Assembly: GCA_963708575.1 (NCBI GenBank)
Contig: CAVPTB010000007.1
Location: 1,612,001-1,676,000, forward strand
Source of the DNA: DASVWZ01 sp963708575
GTDB lineage: Bacteria > Acidobacteriota > Terriglobia > Terriglobales > Acidobacteriaceae
Direction: 5' to 3'
Length of the DNA stretch: 64,000 bases
Below, one piece after another: positions 1-9,630 of this stretch (positions are counted from its first letter, which is position 1; each line of letters opens with the position of its first letter). The notes below the pieces were generated by a model. That model did no database searches, was not told where the DNA came from, and saw only the letters and a program-made list of their open reading frames with translations. Made by a program: the position numbers and the translations under genes.

Positions 1-5
1 GGAGA

Positions 6-1550
6 GTGATGTTTCACTTGGCAAAGGCAGATTTTCTGGAGCGGGTGAGACGCTACAGTTTTCTTGTGACATTGGGAATGACGCTGTATTTCGGATATCT
101 CGCGGGCACCGGCAAACTGATGCTGCGGATGGGCAACGTTCGCGGAGTTTATAACTCCGCATGGATTGGCGGGTTGATGGCGATGGTGGCCGGGTGTTTT
201 CTTTCGCTGGCTGGATTTTATGTGGTCAAGAATACCGTTCAACGGGATCGAGAAACGCGGGTTGGACAGATCCTAGCCGCAACCCCGATTACGAAGTTTC
301 AGTACGCGCTCGGTAAGGTTGTCAGCAACTTCGCAGTGCTTTCGTCGATGGTGGTGGTTCTGGCGCTCTCGGGAATCGCAATGCAGTGCTGGCAAGGAGA
401 AGATCCGCATATCCAACTGTGGAGGCTGCTGGCTCCCTTTGTCTTCCTCGCATTGCCAATGATGGCCTTGGTCGCGGCCGTTGCAATCTTGTTTGAGACG
501 ATTCCTTTCCTGAGCGGCGGATTCGGCAACGTTGTCTATTTCTTCTTTTGGACCGCGATGCTGACCTTACCGATTGCTACGGAGTCGCAGATTTTTGATC
601 CCTCCGGCCTGTTCGTGCTGGCAAACAGTATGCTGGCTGCCGCCAATTCGTCGTGGAAGACCGGAGGTTTTTCTCTATCGCTCGACTTTGGAGTTTTCAA
701 GTTCGTGTCAGTGGGACTCATCTGGAACGGCGTCGCGTGGACGCGTCAGATTATTCTGCTGCGACTATTGTGGCTTGGCGTGGCACTACTGCTAACGGGG
801 GTGAGTGCGCTCTTCTTCGATCGCTTCGCTTCGTCACGCGAAAAATCGTCGAGTCCGAACGAATTGGCAGTACCGGATAGTCAACTCGCCCATCCGCCGG
901 GCGGCGCCGCATCGGTGCGCTCCTTATCGCGCCTTGGATCTATCGGGACCAAGACTCGTTTCGGAGCGATGGTCGCTGCGGAGATTCGGTTGATGCTGAA
1001 AGGCAAACGCTGGTGGTGGTACCTGGTCGCCGCTGGTTTAGTCGTGGCCGGGTTCGCATCTCCGCTTGAGTCTTCCCGGGGAGGCGTGCTGGTGGCGGCG
1101 TGGATCTGGCCCATGCTGATCTGGTCGCAAATGGGAGCGCGAGAGGCGCGCAACAATACGGCGTCGCTGATCTTCACCGCGCCGAACGCTCTTGTATACC
1201 AGCTCTTTTCGATTTGGACCGCGGGACTTCTGGTAGCGCTTCTGACAGGAGCAGGCTCTGGTCTCCGTTTACTGGCTTCTGGGGATTGGGCGGGGACTGC
1301 AGGATGGTTGGCCGGAGCTGCTTTTATCCCATCGCTCGCCTTAGCATTTGGCGTCTGGAGTGGCACTTCGAAACTGTTCGAAGCAATCTACACCGTGTGG
1401 TGGTATGTCGGTCCAGCGCATCACACGCCGGGTTTGGATTTCGCAGGAACGAGCCCGGCGTCGGCCCGCCCGCTTTCTTACCTCATCCTGTCCGGCATTC
1501 TGCTGGGGTTCGCTTACGTGGGACGGCGCGCCCGGCTTGCGTATGCCTGA
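6..1550 (+). CDS. ABC-2 type transporter permease
   Basis: Membrane subunit resembling ABC-2 type permeases, which export substrates using a separate ATPase. The protein (about 514 aa) is rich in hydrophobic helices: an N-terminal segment after a short cytoplasmic stretch (residues ~15-35), a cluster at ~50-80, several helices at ~105-210 and ~245-275, then a soluble linker and a second helix set from ~335 to the C-terminus. The short segment between the first helices (QRDRETRVGQILAATPI) is typical of this family. GTG at 6 and ATG at 9 are both possible, but the ribosome-site-like GGAGA sits directly against them, so the true start could lie before the window. An ATPase partner would be expected just upstream. 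Substrate unknown. Confidence 0.78.
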   Translation: MMFHLAKADFLERVRRYSFLVTLGMTLYFGYLAGTGKLMLRMGNVRGVYNSAWIGGLMAMVAGCFLSLAGFYVVKNTVQRDRETRVGQILAATPITKFQYALGKVVSNFAVLSSMVVVLALSGIAMQCWQGEDPHIQLWRLLAPFVFLALPMMALVAAVAILFETIPFLSGGFGNVVYFFFWTAMLTLPIATESQIFDPSGLFVLANSMLAAANSSWKTGGFSLSLDFGVFKFVSVGLIWNGVAWTRQIILLRLLWLGVALLLTGVSALFFDRFASSREKSSSPNELAVPDSQLAHPPGGAASVRSLSRLGSIGTKTRFGAMVAAEIRLMLKGKRWWWYLVAAGLVVAGFASPLESSRGGVLVAAWIWPMLIWSQMGAREARNNTASLIFTAPNALVYQLFSIWTAGLLVALLTGAGSGLRLLASGDWAGTAGWLAGAAFIPSLALAFGVWSGTSKLFEAIYTVWWYVGPAHHTPGLDFAGTSPASARPLSYLILSGILLGFAYVGRRARLAYA

Positions 1551-1673
1551 TCGGCTCGTCATCCGGCCCGGGTCAGCGGTCACAATCGCCAGGGTCTTAC
1601 TCAGGTATACTGATGCGTTTTACAATACACTGATCGCGCATCATCGCGTTTTCGCGAAAGAAAGAGGTACAGG

Positions 1674-3047
1674 ATGGCTTCCCCGGCAGTCGCCTATGCA
1701 CGCGACAATCAGCAACGATTCTTAAATGAACTCAAAGATCTGCTTCGTATTCCCAGCGTCAGTACAGCCCCAGAGCACAAAGACGATGTAAAGAAGGCCG
1801 CCGACTATGTGGCCAGCGAACTGCGCCGCATCGGCATGGAGAACGTCGAGGTTATCGCGACAAAAGGCCATCCCCTGATTTATGCGGATTGGTTGCATGC
1901 TCACGGTAAGCCAACGGTTCTCTGTTACGCACACTACGATGTGCAGCCTGCCGAACCACTCGACGAGTGGCACAGCCCGCCGTTCGAACCAACCGAGCGA
2001 AACAACAATATTTACGCCCGTGGCGCGGTCGACGATAAAGGCCAGTTGTGGATGGAAATCAAAGCCATCGAAGCCCTCATGAAAGGTCATGAAGGCAAGT
2101 TGCCGCTCAACGTGAAGTTCATCATCGAAGGCGAGGAAGAAGTGGGCGGCGAATCGATCGCGGAATACGTTCGCAAACAGAAGCAGAAACTGAAGGCTGA
2201 TTTTGCCCTGGTGTGCGATACCGAACTCTTTGCTCCGGACCTTCCGACCTTGTGCGTGGGCCTGCGCGGGTTGGTCTACACGGAGATCGAAGCCTTCGGA
2301 GCCAAGACGGATCTGCACTCCGGGATGTACGGCGGAGCGGCTCCCAACCCGTTCTTTGCGTTGATCGAAATCATCAGCAAGCTGAAAGATTCCAAGGGGA
2401 AAGTTTTGATTCCCGGCTTCTACAGCAAGGTGAAAGCGCCAAGCAAGGATGAGTTGAAAGCCTGGAAGAAACTGCCTTTCAACGAGGAGCACTATCGGAA
2501 GACGGAAGTTGGTTCCAAGGTGCTAACCGGTGAACCGGGGTTCTCAGTCCTTTACCGTACGTGGGCTCGTCCGACACTCGAAGTTCACGGCATGCCCGGT
2601 GGGTTCGTGGCTCCCGGCGCAAAGACTGTGATTCCCGCGAAGGCTGCCGCAAAGGTTTCCATGCGAATGGTCCCGAACCAGGACCCGGACGACATCCTGA
2701 AGCGCTATACGGCATATGTGAAGAAGCTCACGCCGAAGGGTATCGAAACTAAAATTAAGGTTTGGAGCAAAGGACCGGCGTGCGTGGTTGGCACCGACAA
2801 CAGATACATCAAGGCAGCGACTCAGGCAATGCACGATGTGTTCAAGAAGGACACGGTGTTCATCCGCTCCGGTGGCTCAATTCCGATCGTGACCGATTTC
2901 CAGGACGTTCTGAAGATTCCCAGCGTCATGATGGGATTCGGCTTGCCGGACGACAACCTGCACGCCCCGAATGAGAAATTCCATATTCCGAATTTCTATC
3001 GTGGCATCGAATCGATCTGCCTCTTCTTCGAGAAACTCGGAGCGTAG
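1674..3047 (+). CDS. M20 family dipeptidase / metallopeptidase
   Basis: Zinc-dependent dipeptidase of the M20 (carnosinase/CNDP-like) family, 457 aa, expected to be cytoplasmic because no signal peptide is present. Metal-ligand motifs are visible: AHYDVQP (H87, D89), the ARGAVDDKGQ bridging aspartate near residue 121, IIEGEEEVGGES (catalytic and ligand glutamates near 155), a CDTE aspartate near 180 and the C-terminal LHAPNE histidine near 433. The middle third is the lid/dimerisation domain. ATG at 1674 is preceded by AAGAGGT at good spacing. The gene stands alone and converges on the YVTN gene, sharing a terminator. Peptide or dipeptide turnover is the likely role; the exact substrate cannot be read from sequence. 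Confidence 0.92.
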   Translation: MASPAVAYARDNQQRFLNELKDLLRIPSVSTAPEHKDDVKKAADYVASELRRIGMENVEVIATKGHPLIYADWLHAHGKPTVLCYAHYDVQPAEPLDEWHSPPFEPTERNNNIYARGAVDDKGQLWMEIKAIEALMKGHEGKLPLNVKFIIEGEEEVGGESIAEYVRKQKQKLKADFALVCDTELFAPDLPTLCVGLRGLVYTEIEAFGAKTDLHSGMYGGAAPNPFFALIEIISKLKDSKGKVLIPGFYSKVKAPSKDELKAWKKLPFNEEHYRKTEVGSKVLTGEPGFSVLYRTWARPTLEVHGMPGGFVAPGAKTVIPAKAAAKVSMRMVPNQDPDDILKRYTAYVKKLTPKGIETKIKVWSKGPACVVGTDNRYIKAATQAMHDVFKKDTVFIRSGGSIPIVTDFQDVLKIPSVMMGFGLPDDNLHAPNEKFHIPNFYRGIESICLFFEKLGA

Positions 3048-3070
3048 CCGGCAAGTCGTCGGTGAAAAGA

Positions 3071-3100
3071 AAAGGACACGAGGCAAGGCTCGTGTCCTTT
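3071..3100. terminator. Bidirectional rho-independent terminator
   Basis: Perfect 12-bp stem (AAAGGACACGAG paired with CTCGTGTCCTTT) around a 6-nt loop. It has A-rich sequence on the left and a T-rich run on the right. It sits between two convergent genes and so can end transcription from both. Confidence 0.88.
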
Positions 3101-3117
3101 CAGTTTTGTGGAGACGA

Positions 3118-4074
3118 TTAATTCAGGCTGATGACCGAGAGCGTGCCGTCATCTCTGTTGACGACATAAACTCTGTGCTTAGAGGAGTCGACCGCTACGC
3201 CGGTCGGGAAGTTTCCTACTGGCAACTCCATCGAAACCGTCATAGTAGAAGTATCAATGAAAACTGCGTTATTGCTGCCGGTATCGGGCTCGACAGCCAA
3301 GGACGTCTTGGGAATTGCGGCCACTTCGTTCGGTGAACTCAGATTGGAGACAGGGCCAAGAACCTGACCGGTTTTCTGATTGACTACGTAAAATCCGGAT
3401 TTTTCGTCGGTGGCATAAATTACCTGTTGGGCAGAGTTTAAAGCTACGCCGTCGAGCTCGCTCGCGCCAGGGACCGACAAAGTCTTCCGGAGTTTATTCG
3501 TTACCCCATCGACCACTGATATTTGCCCACACCCACACAGGAAATCTGCGATGTAAATCCGGTTGTTCCTGGCATTTACATTGAGACTCAAAGGAAACGG
3601 AGGAAGTGGGACGGTAGTGAGCAACTTCTCAGCCTTGCCATCGATGACGGCGAGACCGCCAGTGAAGTTCTCCAGTGTCACATATACCCGATTGGTAACC
3701 GAATTCACCGCAACCTTCGACGGAATCGAGGCTGTGCGAATGGTCTTAACTTTAAAGTTGAATCCATCGATCACGGAGACACTGCCGCCGTTGAGGTTGG
3801 CTACGTAGATCTTGTTGGTGATTGGATTTACCGCGATCCCGTTGGGCGCCTTGCCCACCGGGATTGTCGTGACCACGGCATAGGTGTTGCTGTTGATCAC
3901 GGAAACCGTGTCATCGCCTTGATTGCTGACGTAAATTCGATTGGTCTTTTCGTTGACGGCCACATAGAGCGGCCTTGTCCCAAGGGGGATGGTCGTGACG
4001 ACGTATTGAGCTTGAACCGGCAAGCACACTGAAACAGACAGCAAGGCGAGTAATAGAAACATCGCACGCCGCAT
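3118..4074 (-). CDS. Exported YVTN-family beta-propeller protein
   Basis: 318-aa protein made of repeated blades with the YVTN signature (IYVSNQGDDTVSVINSNT, IYVANLNGGSVSVIDG, VYVVNRDDGTLSVIS). About seven repeats of ~42 residues cover the mature chain, matching a seven-bladed propeller of the YVTN/40-residue repeat family. A signal peptide (MRRAMFLLLALLSVSVCLPVQAQ) directs export. ATG at 4074 is chosen over an upstream TTG at 4095 because AGAGGTG lies 6-7 nt before it. Such proteins are usually surface or periplasmic binding scaffolds; no catalytic residues are evident and the ligand is unknown. Confidence 0.9.
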   Translation of the reverse strand: MRRAMFLLLALLSVSVCLPVQAQYVVTTIPLGTRPLYVAVNEKTNRIYVSNQGDDTVSVINSNTYAVVTTIPVGKAPNGIAVNPITNKIYVANLNGGSVSVIDGFNFKVKTIRTASIPSKVAVNSVTNRVYVTLENFTGGLAVIDGKAEKLLTTVPLPPFPLSLNVNARNNRIYIADFLCGCGQISVVDGVTNKLRKTLSVPGASELDGVALNSAQQVIYATDEKSGFYVVNQKTGQVLGPVSNLSSPNEVAAIPKTSLAVEPDTGSNNAVFIDTSTMTVSMELPVGNFPTGVAVDSSKHRVYVVNRDDGTLSVISLN

Positions 4075-4601
4075 AAGCGCACCTCTTTCGCGCAATTTTT
4101 AGATGCTCACCTAGGAAGGGCCAAGCCAAGCTAGAGCGAAGTTAATATGCCTACCATTTTATTTCGCTTAAGCTACTAGAACGAAATTGTACTCTGGATG
4201 TGCGCCTAGGGCGCAATCAGTATTTGAATGTAGAACGGTTATGCGCTAGGCTGAAGGTGCTCTCAGCGATTTTCCCTTCCTTCCCTACTCCCAAGCAGTT
4301 GCTACGTCGTTTTGCTGCATTACGTGTGCAGAATCAAGGGGCTGTGCAAAAGGCTACCCCATATATGGTGTTTTGATACTTGACCCCGGCCCGATTCGAC
4401 CGTTACAGTAACTCCAATCTGTATCCGTTGTATCCAGCCGAGAATTAAGAGATGCCGTGCGAAGACACGGAGGAATCCAATTGGTAAACCGCCGTGCCGG
4501 ATCCTGACCCAATGACATATCTGCCGGAGCGGTCGATTTTTGTGCAAGTTGCCGTTTGGAACGCCAGCTCGGTTGGCTGGCGCGCGGTTAAGGAGTAAAC
4601 G
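4075..4601. other. 527-bp intergenic region upstream of smc
   Basis: Divergent spacer between the YVTN gene and smc. It holds a perfect 6-bp inverted repeat around 3 nt at 4201-4215 (TGCGCC/GGCGCA), the 10-bp palindrome CCATATATGG at 4359-4368, and the pre-smc hairpin at 4562-4582. No convincing promoter hexamers were picked out by eye, and no credible coding sequence on either strand. Confidence 0.6.
4562..4582 (+). promoter_or_regulatory. Hairpin just before the smc ribosome binding site
   Basis: Perfect 7-bp stem (CGCCAGC/GCTGGCG) with a 7-nt loop. It ends 7 nt before the AAGGAG ribosome site (4590-4595) of smc. It could modulate translation of the TTG-started smc mRNA or mark the end of a leader; no T-run follows, so it is not a terminator. 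Confidence 0.4.
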
Positions 4602-7600
4602 TTGCTCAAACTGAAGAAGCTTCAAATTCTCGGCTTCAAGTCGTTTTGCGATCGCACCGAGCTAAAGTTCCACGGCGACGGTGTGGCGGCTATTATCGGA
4701 CCAAACGGATGCGGGAAATCGAACATCGCCGACGCTATTTCCTGGGTGTTGGGCGAGCAGTCCGCGAAAACTTTGCGCGGCTCGCGCATGGAAGACGTGA
4801 TTTTTGCAGGTACCCGCGACCGCAAGCCCACGGGCATGGCGGAGGTCGCCCTGACCTTGATCGATCCCGTAGTCTACGACGGACCTGACGCCAACAACCC
4901 GATCGAGGTGGAAATCCAGGACGAGATGCCTCAGCCTGCCGAGGAATGGGACGAAGCAGCAATCAGGGCGAAGGCGGCTGAAGAGGTCGAGCGCCTAACC
5001 GAGGAAGCTCAACCGGGCAAGACCGAAGAAGCGGAAGCTGCGGAACCAGTACCCACGAATGCTGAGGCGTCTCAAGAGCAAGGTTCCGCGGTCGTTTTGA
5101 AAATTCGCCGCCGCAAGTTTCAACAGCAGTTCAAGGCGGGAGAGATCGTGGTAACCCGACGCTTATTCCGCTCTGGAGATAGCGAATACTTGTTGAATGG
5201 AAAGCTCTGCCGCTTGCGCGACATCCAGGAGCTTTTCATGGGGACCGGTCTGGGTCCCGAATCATACGCATTAATCGAACAGGGCCGAATCGGACAGATA
5301 TTGAGCAGCCGTCCGACGGACCGGCGAGCCATCATCGAAGAAGCAGCGGGAATCACCAAGTTCAAGACCAAGAAGCGGCTGGCAGAAGCCCGCCTCGAAG
5401 ACGCGAAGCAAAATCTGGCGCGCATTAACGACATCTTTGACGAAGTCACTCGCCAAATGAACTCCCTGAAGCGGCAAGCCTCGAAGGCAGAACGTTACGC
5501 AAAATTGCGCGAGGAGATGCGCGCGAAACTTCGCTTGGTTCTGGCCTCCAAGTTTGCTGAGGTCGATCAGCAAGCTGCCGAACTCGACCAGCAAATCAAC
5601 AAATTGTCCGACGAGATGCGGCAGTATTCCGAGAACGTCCGTCAGGCGGAAGGCGAACAATCGGAGCGGACGCAACGCGGGTACGCCATTGAAACCGAGT
5701 TACGGGAGAATCGCGAGCGCCTAAGCCAGATCAAAGTAGAGAGTGACCGCGCTCGCGCCAAAAGGCGCAACAATGAGGAGCGTTGTGCGGAACTAGTCGT
5801 GCGGGCGGCGGCGTCCGAAGCAGAGCTTGCTCAAGCTCGGCATCGTTTGGCAGGCGTCGAAGCCGAGCGCGATTCGAATCAACTGATCCTGGAATCGGCC
5901 AGCGCTGATCTTCGGTCAGCCCAAGCTGAACTCGCTCGCACCCAGGACGAAGCTGCCGCGGCTGCGCAGGCTCTTACCTCGCTGGAGCGTCAGCGGGAAC
6001 AGTCACGCGCCGCGATCATGGAAGCTGTCGGCGCCGAGTCGAACCTCAGAAATCACCTGACTCAGGCGGAAGAACGGATGGCCTCATTCGATCGCGAGAG
6101 TCTGCGACTGCAAAGCGAACTGGCCACATCGACCTCTCAAGTGCAAGCTTTCGGCGGCCAGCGCGGGCAGATCGCCATAGAGTTCGAAACAGTTTCGCAG
6201 CGGGTTACGGGGTTTGCTGGAGAAATTGCCAGCGTGCGAGAGACCCTTGCCGCGAAGCGCGCCGAGGAATCCGAATGCAAAGCCCGGCTCGATGGCTTGC
6301 GGGCGGAATACGCCTCAGCCATTGGGAAAAAGGGCTCGCTGGAATCTGTAATCGCCGAGCACGGCTACTCGACGGAATCCGTACGGCGTCTTTTCCAATC
6401 TGGAGGCTTGCACGGGGGATTGGCTCCGGCTGGCGTGCTGGCAGACTTCCTTGAGGTCGATCAGAAGTTCGAGGGCGTGGTTGAGGACTTCCTGAGAGAT
6501 GAGCTGAACTATATCGTCGTCAAGTCGTGGGATGCCGCGGACGAAGGCCTGCGCTTGCTACGAAGCGATGTCGATGGCCGGGCAACCTTCCTGGTTCATC
6601 CGGAAGATTCTCAAGCCAAGTTTTCGTTTGCGGTCGACGAGGCGGCCCGGAACTCTACTCCCAATCACGCTCCGGTGGTGCCGCTAAAGAACGCTATTCG
6701 GGTGCTGAACGGGTTCGGACGCTCGCTGGAAGTCATTCTTCCGAAATTGCGCGACGGTTACATCGTTCCGGAGCCCGCAGCAGCCCGTGAACTGGCGCTG
6801 GAAAATCCGGATGCCTTCTTTCTGTCACAGTCTGGCGAGTGCTTCCACAATGTGACTGTCACAGGCGGCAAGCAACGCTCTGAAGGTCCGCTTTCGATGA
6901 AGCGCGAACTGCGCGATGTGATGCGGCTGCTTGCCGATCTGGAAGGGGCGCTACGCAACGAAGAAACGAAAGTGCTCACGCTGGGGCGCGAGATCAAGGA
7001 ACTTTCCTCTCGACTTGAGCGATTGGAGGAAGACAAGCGAGAGGCGGAAAAGCTGGCGATGACCTCTGCCCATACGCTGCAACAGCTTGAGTCGGAAATG
7101 GCGCGCGTCAGCGAAAGGCTTGAAACCGCGGAGAAAGAACTCCATCGGCTTGGCCAGGAACGTCACGAGCAGGAAGAGCTGATCCGGTCTCGACAACTGG
7201 AACTTGCCACACTGCATCAACGGCGGCAGGAACTGGAAACCGCCGCAGCCAATGCCAACGACCAGCTCGTTGGGCTAAAACAGCAGCGCGACCTGTCGGC
7301 CGAGGCCGCATCGCAGCATCTGGCGCGAGTGGCGACTTTGCAAGAGCGTCACCGGTCAGCGGTTGCGGTTCTCGAAAAAATCGAGTCGTTGTTGGCCGAC
7401 ATGCGTCAACGAGCGGATGCTTTGTCACTCCAGATCGAATCTGCCGCCACCGAGAAGGTGCAGCGGGAGAGTGAAAACGAGCAGCTCGCGATATTGCTCG
7501 CCGACCTGGAAGCGGAACACAACGCCAGCGAGGCGCGGGACGGATTGTTGCAAGTGGAGTCCGACGACGTACGGGCGCGTATTGCGGAAATCGAAGAAGC

Positions 7601-8435
7601 CCTGCGAAACGTGCGGGAATTACTCGAACAGTCTCGGGACCAGAGGGCGGAAATGGCCGCCACGGCTGCAAAGCTGCAATCCGACGCACAGCACATGGCG
7701 GATACCTGCCTGAACGAGCTTGGTATGCCCCGTCAGGAGTTGCTGGCTGACGCGACGATCTCGACAGTGACAGGGGAACAGTTGGCTGTTGAGGATCAGG
7801 CATACCGGGAGATGCGCGGGCGGCTCGAAGCCATGGGGCCCGTGAACATGATGGCACTCGAGGAATACAAAGAAACCGCCGAAAGGCATGCCTTCCTCGA
7901 AACACAACGGAAGGATCTCTACGACTCGATCGAGGATACACAGGCGACCATCAAGGAGATTGACACCTTCTCGCGGCAGAAATTCGAAGAGGCATTTGCC
8001 AAGATCAACGAGAATTTCCAAACGACCTTCAAGAAGTTGTTTGGTGGCGGGCACGCGTTCATGCGGCTCACAGACCTGGAAAACAGCGCCGAAAGCGGCA
8101 TCGACGTAGTCGCTTCTCCTCCCGGCAAGAAACTGCAGAATGTTTTGCTGCTCTCGGGCGGCGAGAAAGCGCTCACTGCCCTCTCGTTACTGGTAGGAAT
8201 TTTTCAATATCAGCCAAGCCCATTCTGCATTCTTGATGAAGTCGATGCTCCACTCGATGAGGCCAATATCGGACGCTTCACCGAACTGGTTCGCGAGATG
8301 AGCGTACAGACCCAATTCGTCCTAATCACTCATAGTAAGAAAACCATGAGCATCGCCCCTGTTCTCTACGGAGTAACCATGCAGGAGCCGGGTGTTTCGA
8401 AATTGGTGTCGGTAAGGTTCGGGCCAGCAGCCTAA
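4602..8435 (+). CDS. smc: Chromosome segregation protein SMC
   Basis: Structural maintenance of chromosomes ATPase that compacts and segregates DNA together with ScpA/ScpB. At 1277 aa it is longer than typical bacterial SMC (~1190). Visible parts are Walker A GPNGCGKS at 33-40, a long coiled coil, a hinge around 590-720 (starting near LFQSGGLHGGLAPAG), the second coiled coil, GPVNMMALEEY before the C-terminal head, the signature LSGGEKALTALSLL near 1184 and Walker B FCILDEVDAPLDEAN near 1208. Residues ~90-178 form a low-complexity, Glu/Ala-rich insertion between two N-terminal head strands that are joined by a short loop in most SMCs. The start is TTG at 4602, six nt after AAGGAG. No scpA/scpB is in the window. 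Confidence 0.97.
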   Translation: MLKLKKLQILGFKSFCDRTELKFHGDGVAAIIGPNGCGKSNIADAISWVLGEQSAKTLRGSRMEDVIFAGTRDRKPTGMAEVALTLIDPVVYDGPDANNPIEVEIQDEMPQPAEEWDEAAIRAKAAEEVERLTEEAQPGKTEEAEAAEPVPTNAEASQEQGSAVVLKIRRRKFQQQFKAGEIVVTRRLFRSGDSEYLLNGKLCRLRDIQELFMGTGLGPESYALIEQGRIGQILSSRPTDRRAIIEEAAGITKFKTKKRLAEARLEDAKQNLARINDIFDEVTRQMNSLKRQASKAERYAKLREEMRAKLRLVLASKFAEVDQQAAELDQQINKLSDEMRQYSENVRQAEGEQSERTQRGYAIETELRENRERLSQIKVESDRARAKRRNNEERCAELVVRAAASEAELAQARHRLAGVEAERDSNQLILESASADLRSAQAELARTQDEAAAAAQALTSLERQREQSRAAIMEAVGAESNLRNHLTQAEERMASFDRESLRLQSELATSTSQVQAFGGQRGQIAIEFETVSQRVTGFAGEIASVRETLAAKRAEESECKARLDGLRAEYASAIGKKGSLESVIAEHGYSTESVRRLFQSGGLHGGLAPAGVLADFLEVDQKFEGVVEDFLRDELNYIVVKSWDAADEGLRLLRSDVDGRATFLVHPEDSQAKFSFAVDEAARNSTPNHAPVVPLKNAIRVLNGFGRSLEVILPKLRDGYIVPEPAAARELALENPDAFFLSQSGECFHNVTVTGGKQRSEGPLSMKRELRDVMRLLADLEGALRNEETKVLTLGREIKELSSRLERLEEDKREAEKLAMTSAHTLQQLESEMARVSERLETAEKELHRLGQERHEQEELIRSRQLELATLHQRRQELETAAANANDQLVGLKQQRDLSAEAASQHLARVATLQERHRSAVAVLEKIESLLADMRQRADALSLQIESAATEKVQRESENEQLAILLADLEAEHNASEARDGLLQVESDDVRARIAEIEEALRNVRELLEQSRDQRAEMAATAAKLQSDAQHMADTCLNELGMPRQELLADATISTVTGEQLAVEDQAYREMRGRLEAMGPVNMMALEEYKETAERHAFLETQRKDLYDSIEDTQATIKEIDTFSRQKFEEAFAKINENFQTTFKKLFGGGHAFMRLTDLENSAESGIDVVASPPGKKLQNVLLLSGGEKALTALSLLVGIFQYQPSPFCILDEVDAPLDEANIGRFTELVREMSVQTQFVLITHSKKTMSIAPVLYGVTMQEPGVSKLVSVRFGPAA

Positions 8436-8633
8436 ACTTTTTTATTAGCCCGAAGTGCGATCCTGGACTGGGTTGAATTCCGGCACCATAATTTCCTCTA
8501 GCCTCCTCAGCTTTTCCACAACTGCCACCCGTCAGAACCCTTGCTGGTCACCAGTTTTCGGGTTGCTCACACCTGTCAACATTTTTCGGCCGGGTGAGCT
8601 CACAAATCCAGCTTTGGACGGCGACTTAAGGCG

Positions 8634-8661
8634 TTGACAAAAATTTTTAGCAAGTTAGAAT
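8634..8661 (+). promoter_or_regulatory. Sigma-70 promoter of purC
   Basis: TTGACA (8634-8639) and TAGAAT (8656-8661) separated by 16 nt, a near-consensus housekeeping promoter. Transcription would begin near 8668, giving a short A/T-rich leader of about 20-25 nt to the ATG at 8692. The leader has no strong Shine-Dalgarno sequence. Confidence 0.75.
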
Positions 8662-8691
8662 ACGCCACGCTTTCTAACATAAAATTTAAAT

Positions 8692-9603
8692 ATGAGCCCC
8701 GAAATTCTCGACTCCGTTCTGCTTCGTACTGACTTCCCGGACCTGAAACTGCACGCCAGCGGAAAGGTCCGCGACGTTTATAGTCTCGACAACAACCACC
8801 TTCTATTTGTGGCCACTGATCGCATTTCTGCGTTCGACTACGTGCTTGCGACCGGTATACCGCACAAAGGCCGCGTGCTGACTCAGATTTCACTTTTCTG
8901 GTTCGACTTCCTCCGCGATCTAGTGCCCAGTCATCTGGTGACAGCCGAAGTGGACAAGTACCCTGCCCCGGTTCGCAAGTACGCTTCCCAGCTTCAAGGA
9001 CGATCGATGCTGGTGATGCGGGCCGAAATGTTTCCGGTGGAGTGCGTCGTTCGCGGTTACATCTCCGGGTCGGCGTGGAAGGAATACAAGGCCACCGGTA
9101 AGGTTTGCGGCATTGAACTACCCAAAGGGTTGAAAGAGTCCGACAAGCTACCGGAGCCGATCTTCACCCCCGCGACCAAAGCCACGACCGGCCACGATGA
9201 GAACATTCCCTTCGAGGAAATGGTTCGAATCGTGGGGGACGAACCCAGCCAGAAGCTTCGCGACCTTACCCTCAAGATTTACACCAAGGCTTCGGACTAT
9301 GCGCGCAGCCGCGGCATCATCATTGCTGACACCAAATTCGAATTTGGCATGACCGCCCAGGGCATTACGCTGGCGGACGAAGTTCTCACGCCGGACTCGT
9401 CGCGCTTCTGGCCGGCTGACCAGTACAAGCCGGGCCAAGCCCAGGAGTCGTTCGATAAGCAGTACGTTCGAGATTATCTCGAAGAGATTCGCTGGAACAA
9501 ACTGCCGCCAGCACCAGCCCTCCCCCAGGAAGTGGCAGTGCGGACCAGCGAAAAATACCTGGAGGCTTATAGCCAGCTCACAGGACGAGAGCTGGATGTT
9601 TAG
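8692..9603 (+). CDS. purC: Phosphoribosylaminoimidazole-succinocarboxamide synthase
   Basis: PurC joins CAIR and aspartate with ATP to make SAICAR in de novo purine synthesis (cytoplasm). The 303-aa chain is the longer, yeast-like form rather than the ~240-aa enterobacterial form. Family signatures are SGKVRDVYSLDNNHLLFVAT near the N-terminus, DRISAFDYVL (~43-52), the VECVVRGYISGSAWKEY substrate loop (~115-130), IIIADTKFEFGM (~205-216) and LADEVLTPDSSRFWP (~223-238). It is the first gene of a probable purC-cvpA unit (27-nt gap), driven by the promoter at 8634-8661. No other purine gene lies nearby. Confidence 0.97.
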   Translation: MSPEILDSVLLRTDFPDLKLHASGKVRDVYSLDNNHLLFVATDRISAFDYVLATGIPHKGRVLTQISLFWFDFLRDLVPSHLVTAEVDKYPAPVRKYASQLQGRSMLVMRAEMFPVECVVRGYISGSAWKEYKATGKVCGIELPKGLKESDKLPEPIFTPATKATTGHDENIPFEEMVRIVGDEPSQKLRDLTLKIYTKASDYARSRGIIIADTKFEFGMTAQGITLADEVLTPDSSRFWPADQYKPGQAQESFDKQYVRDYLEEIRWNKLPPAPALPQEVAVRTSEKYLEAYSQLTGRELDV

Positions 9604-9630
9604 CTCGTCTGAAAACTTCAGGAGAGCCCG

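Noticed and set aside
1722..2492. 256-aa open frame opposite the M20 dipeptidase
   Set aside because: It is antisense to a well-conserved peptidase with intact metal motifs and has no family resemblance or ribosome site.
4320..4625. 101-aa minus-strand frame overlapping the smc start
   Set aside because: No ribosome site, no homologous features, and it covers the smc hairpin and ribosome site.
7108..7941. 277-aa open frame opposite smc
   Set aside because: Arg/Pro-rich shadow of the SMC coiled coil; no recognisable features.
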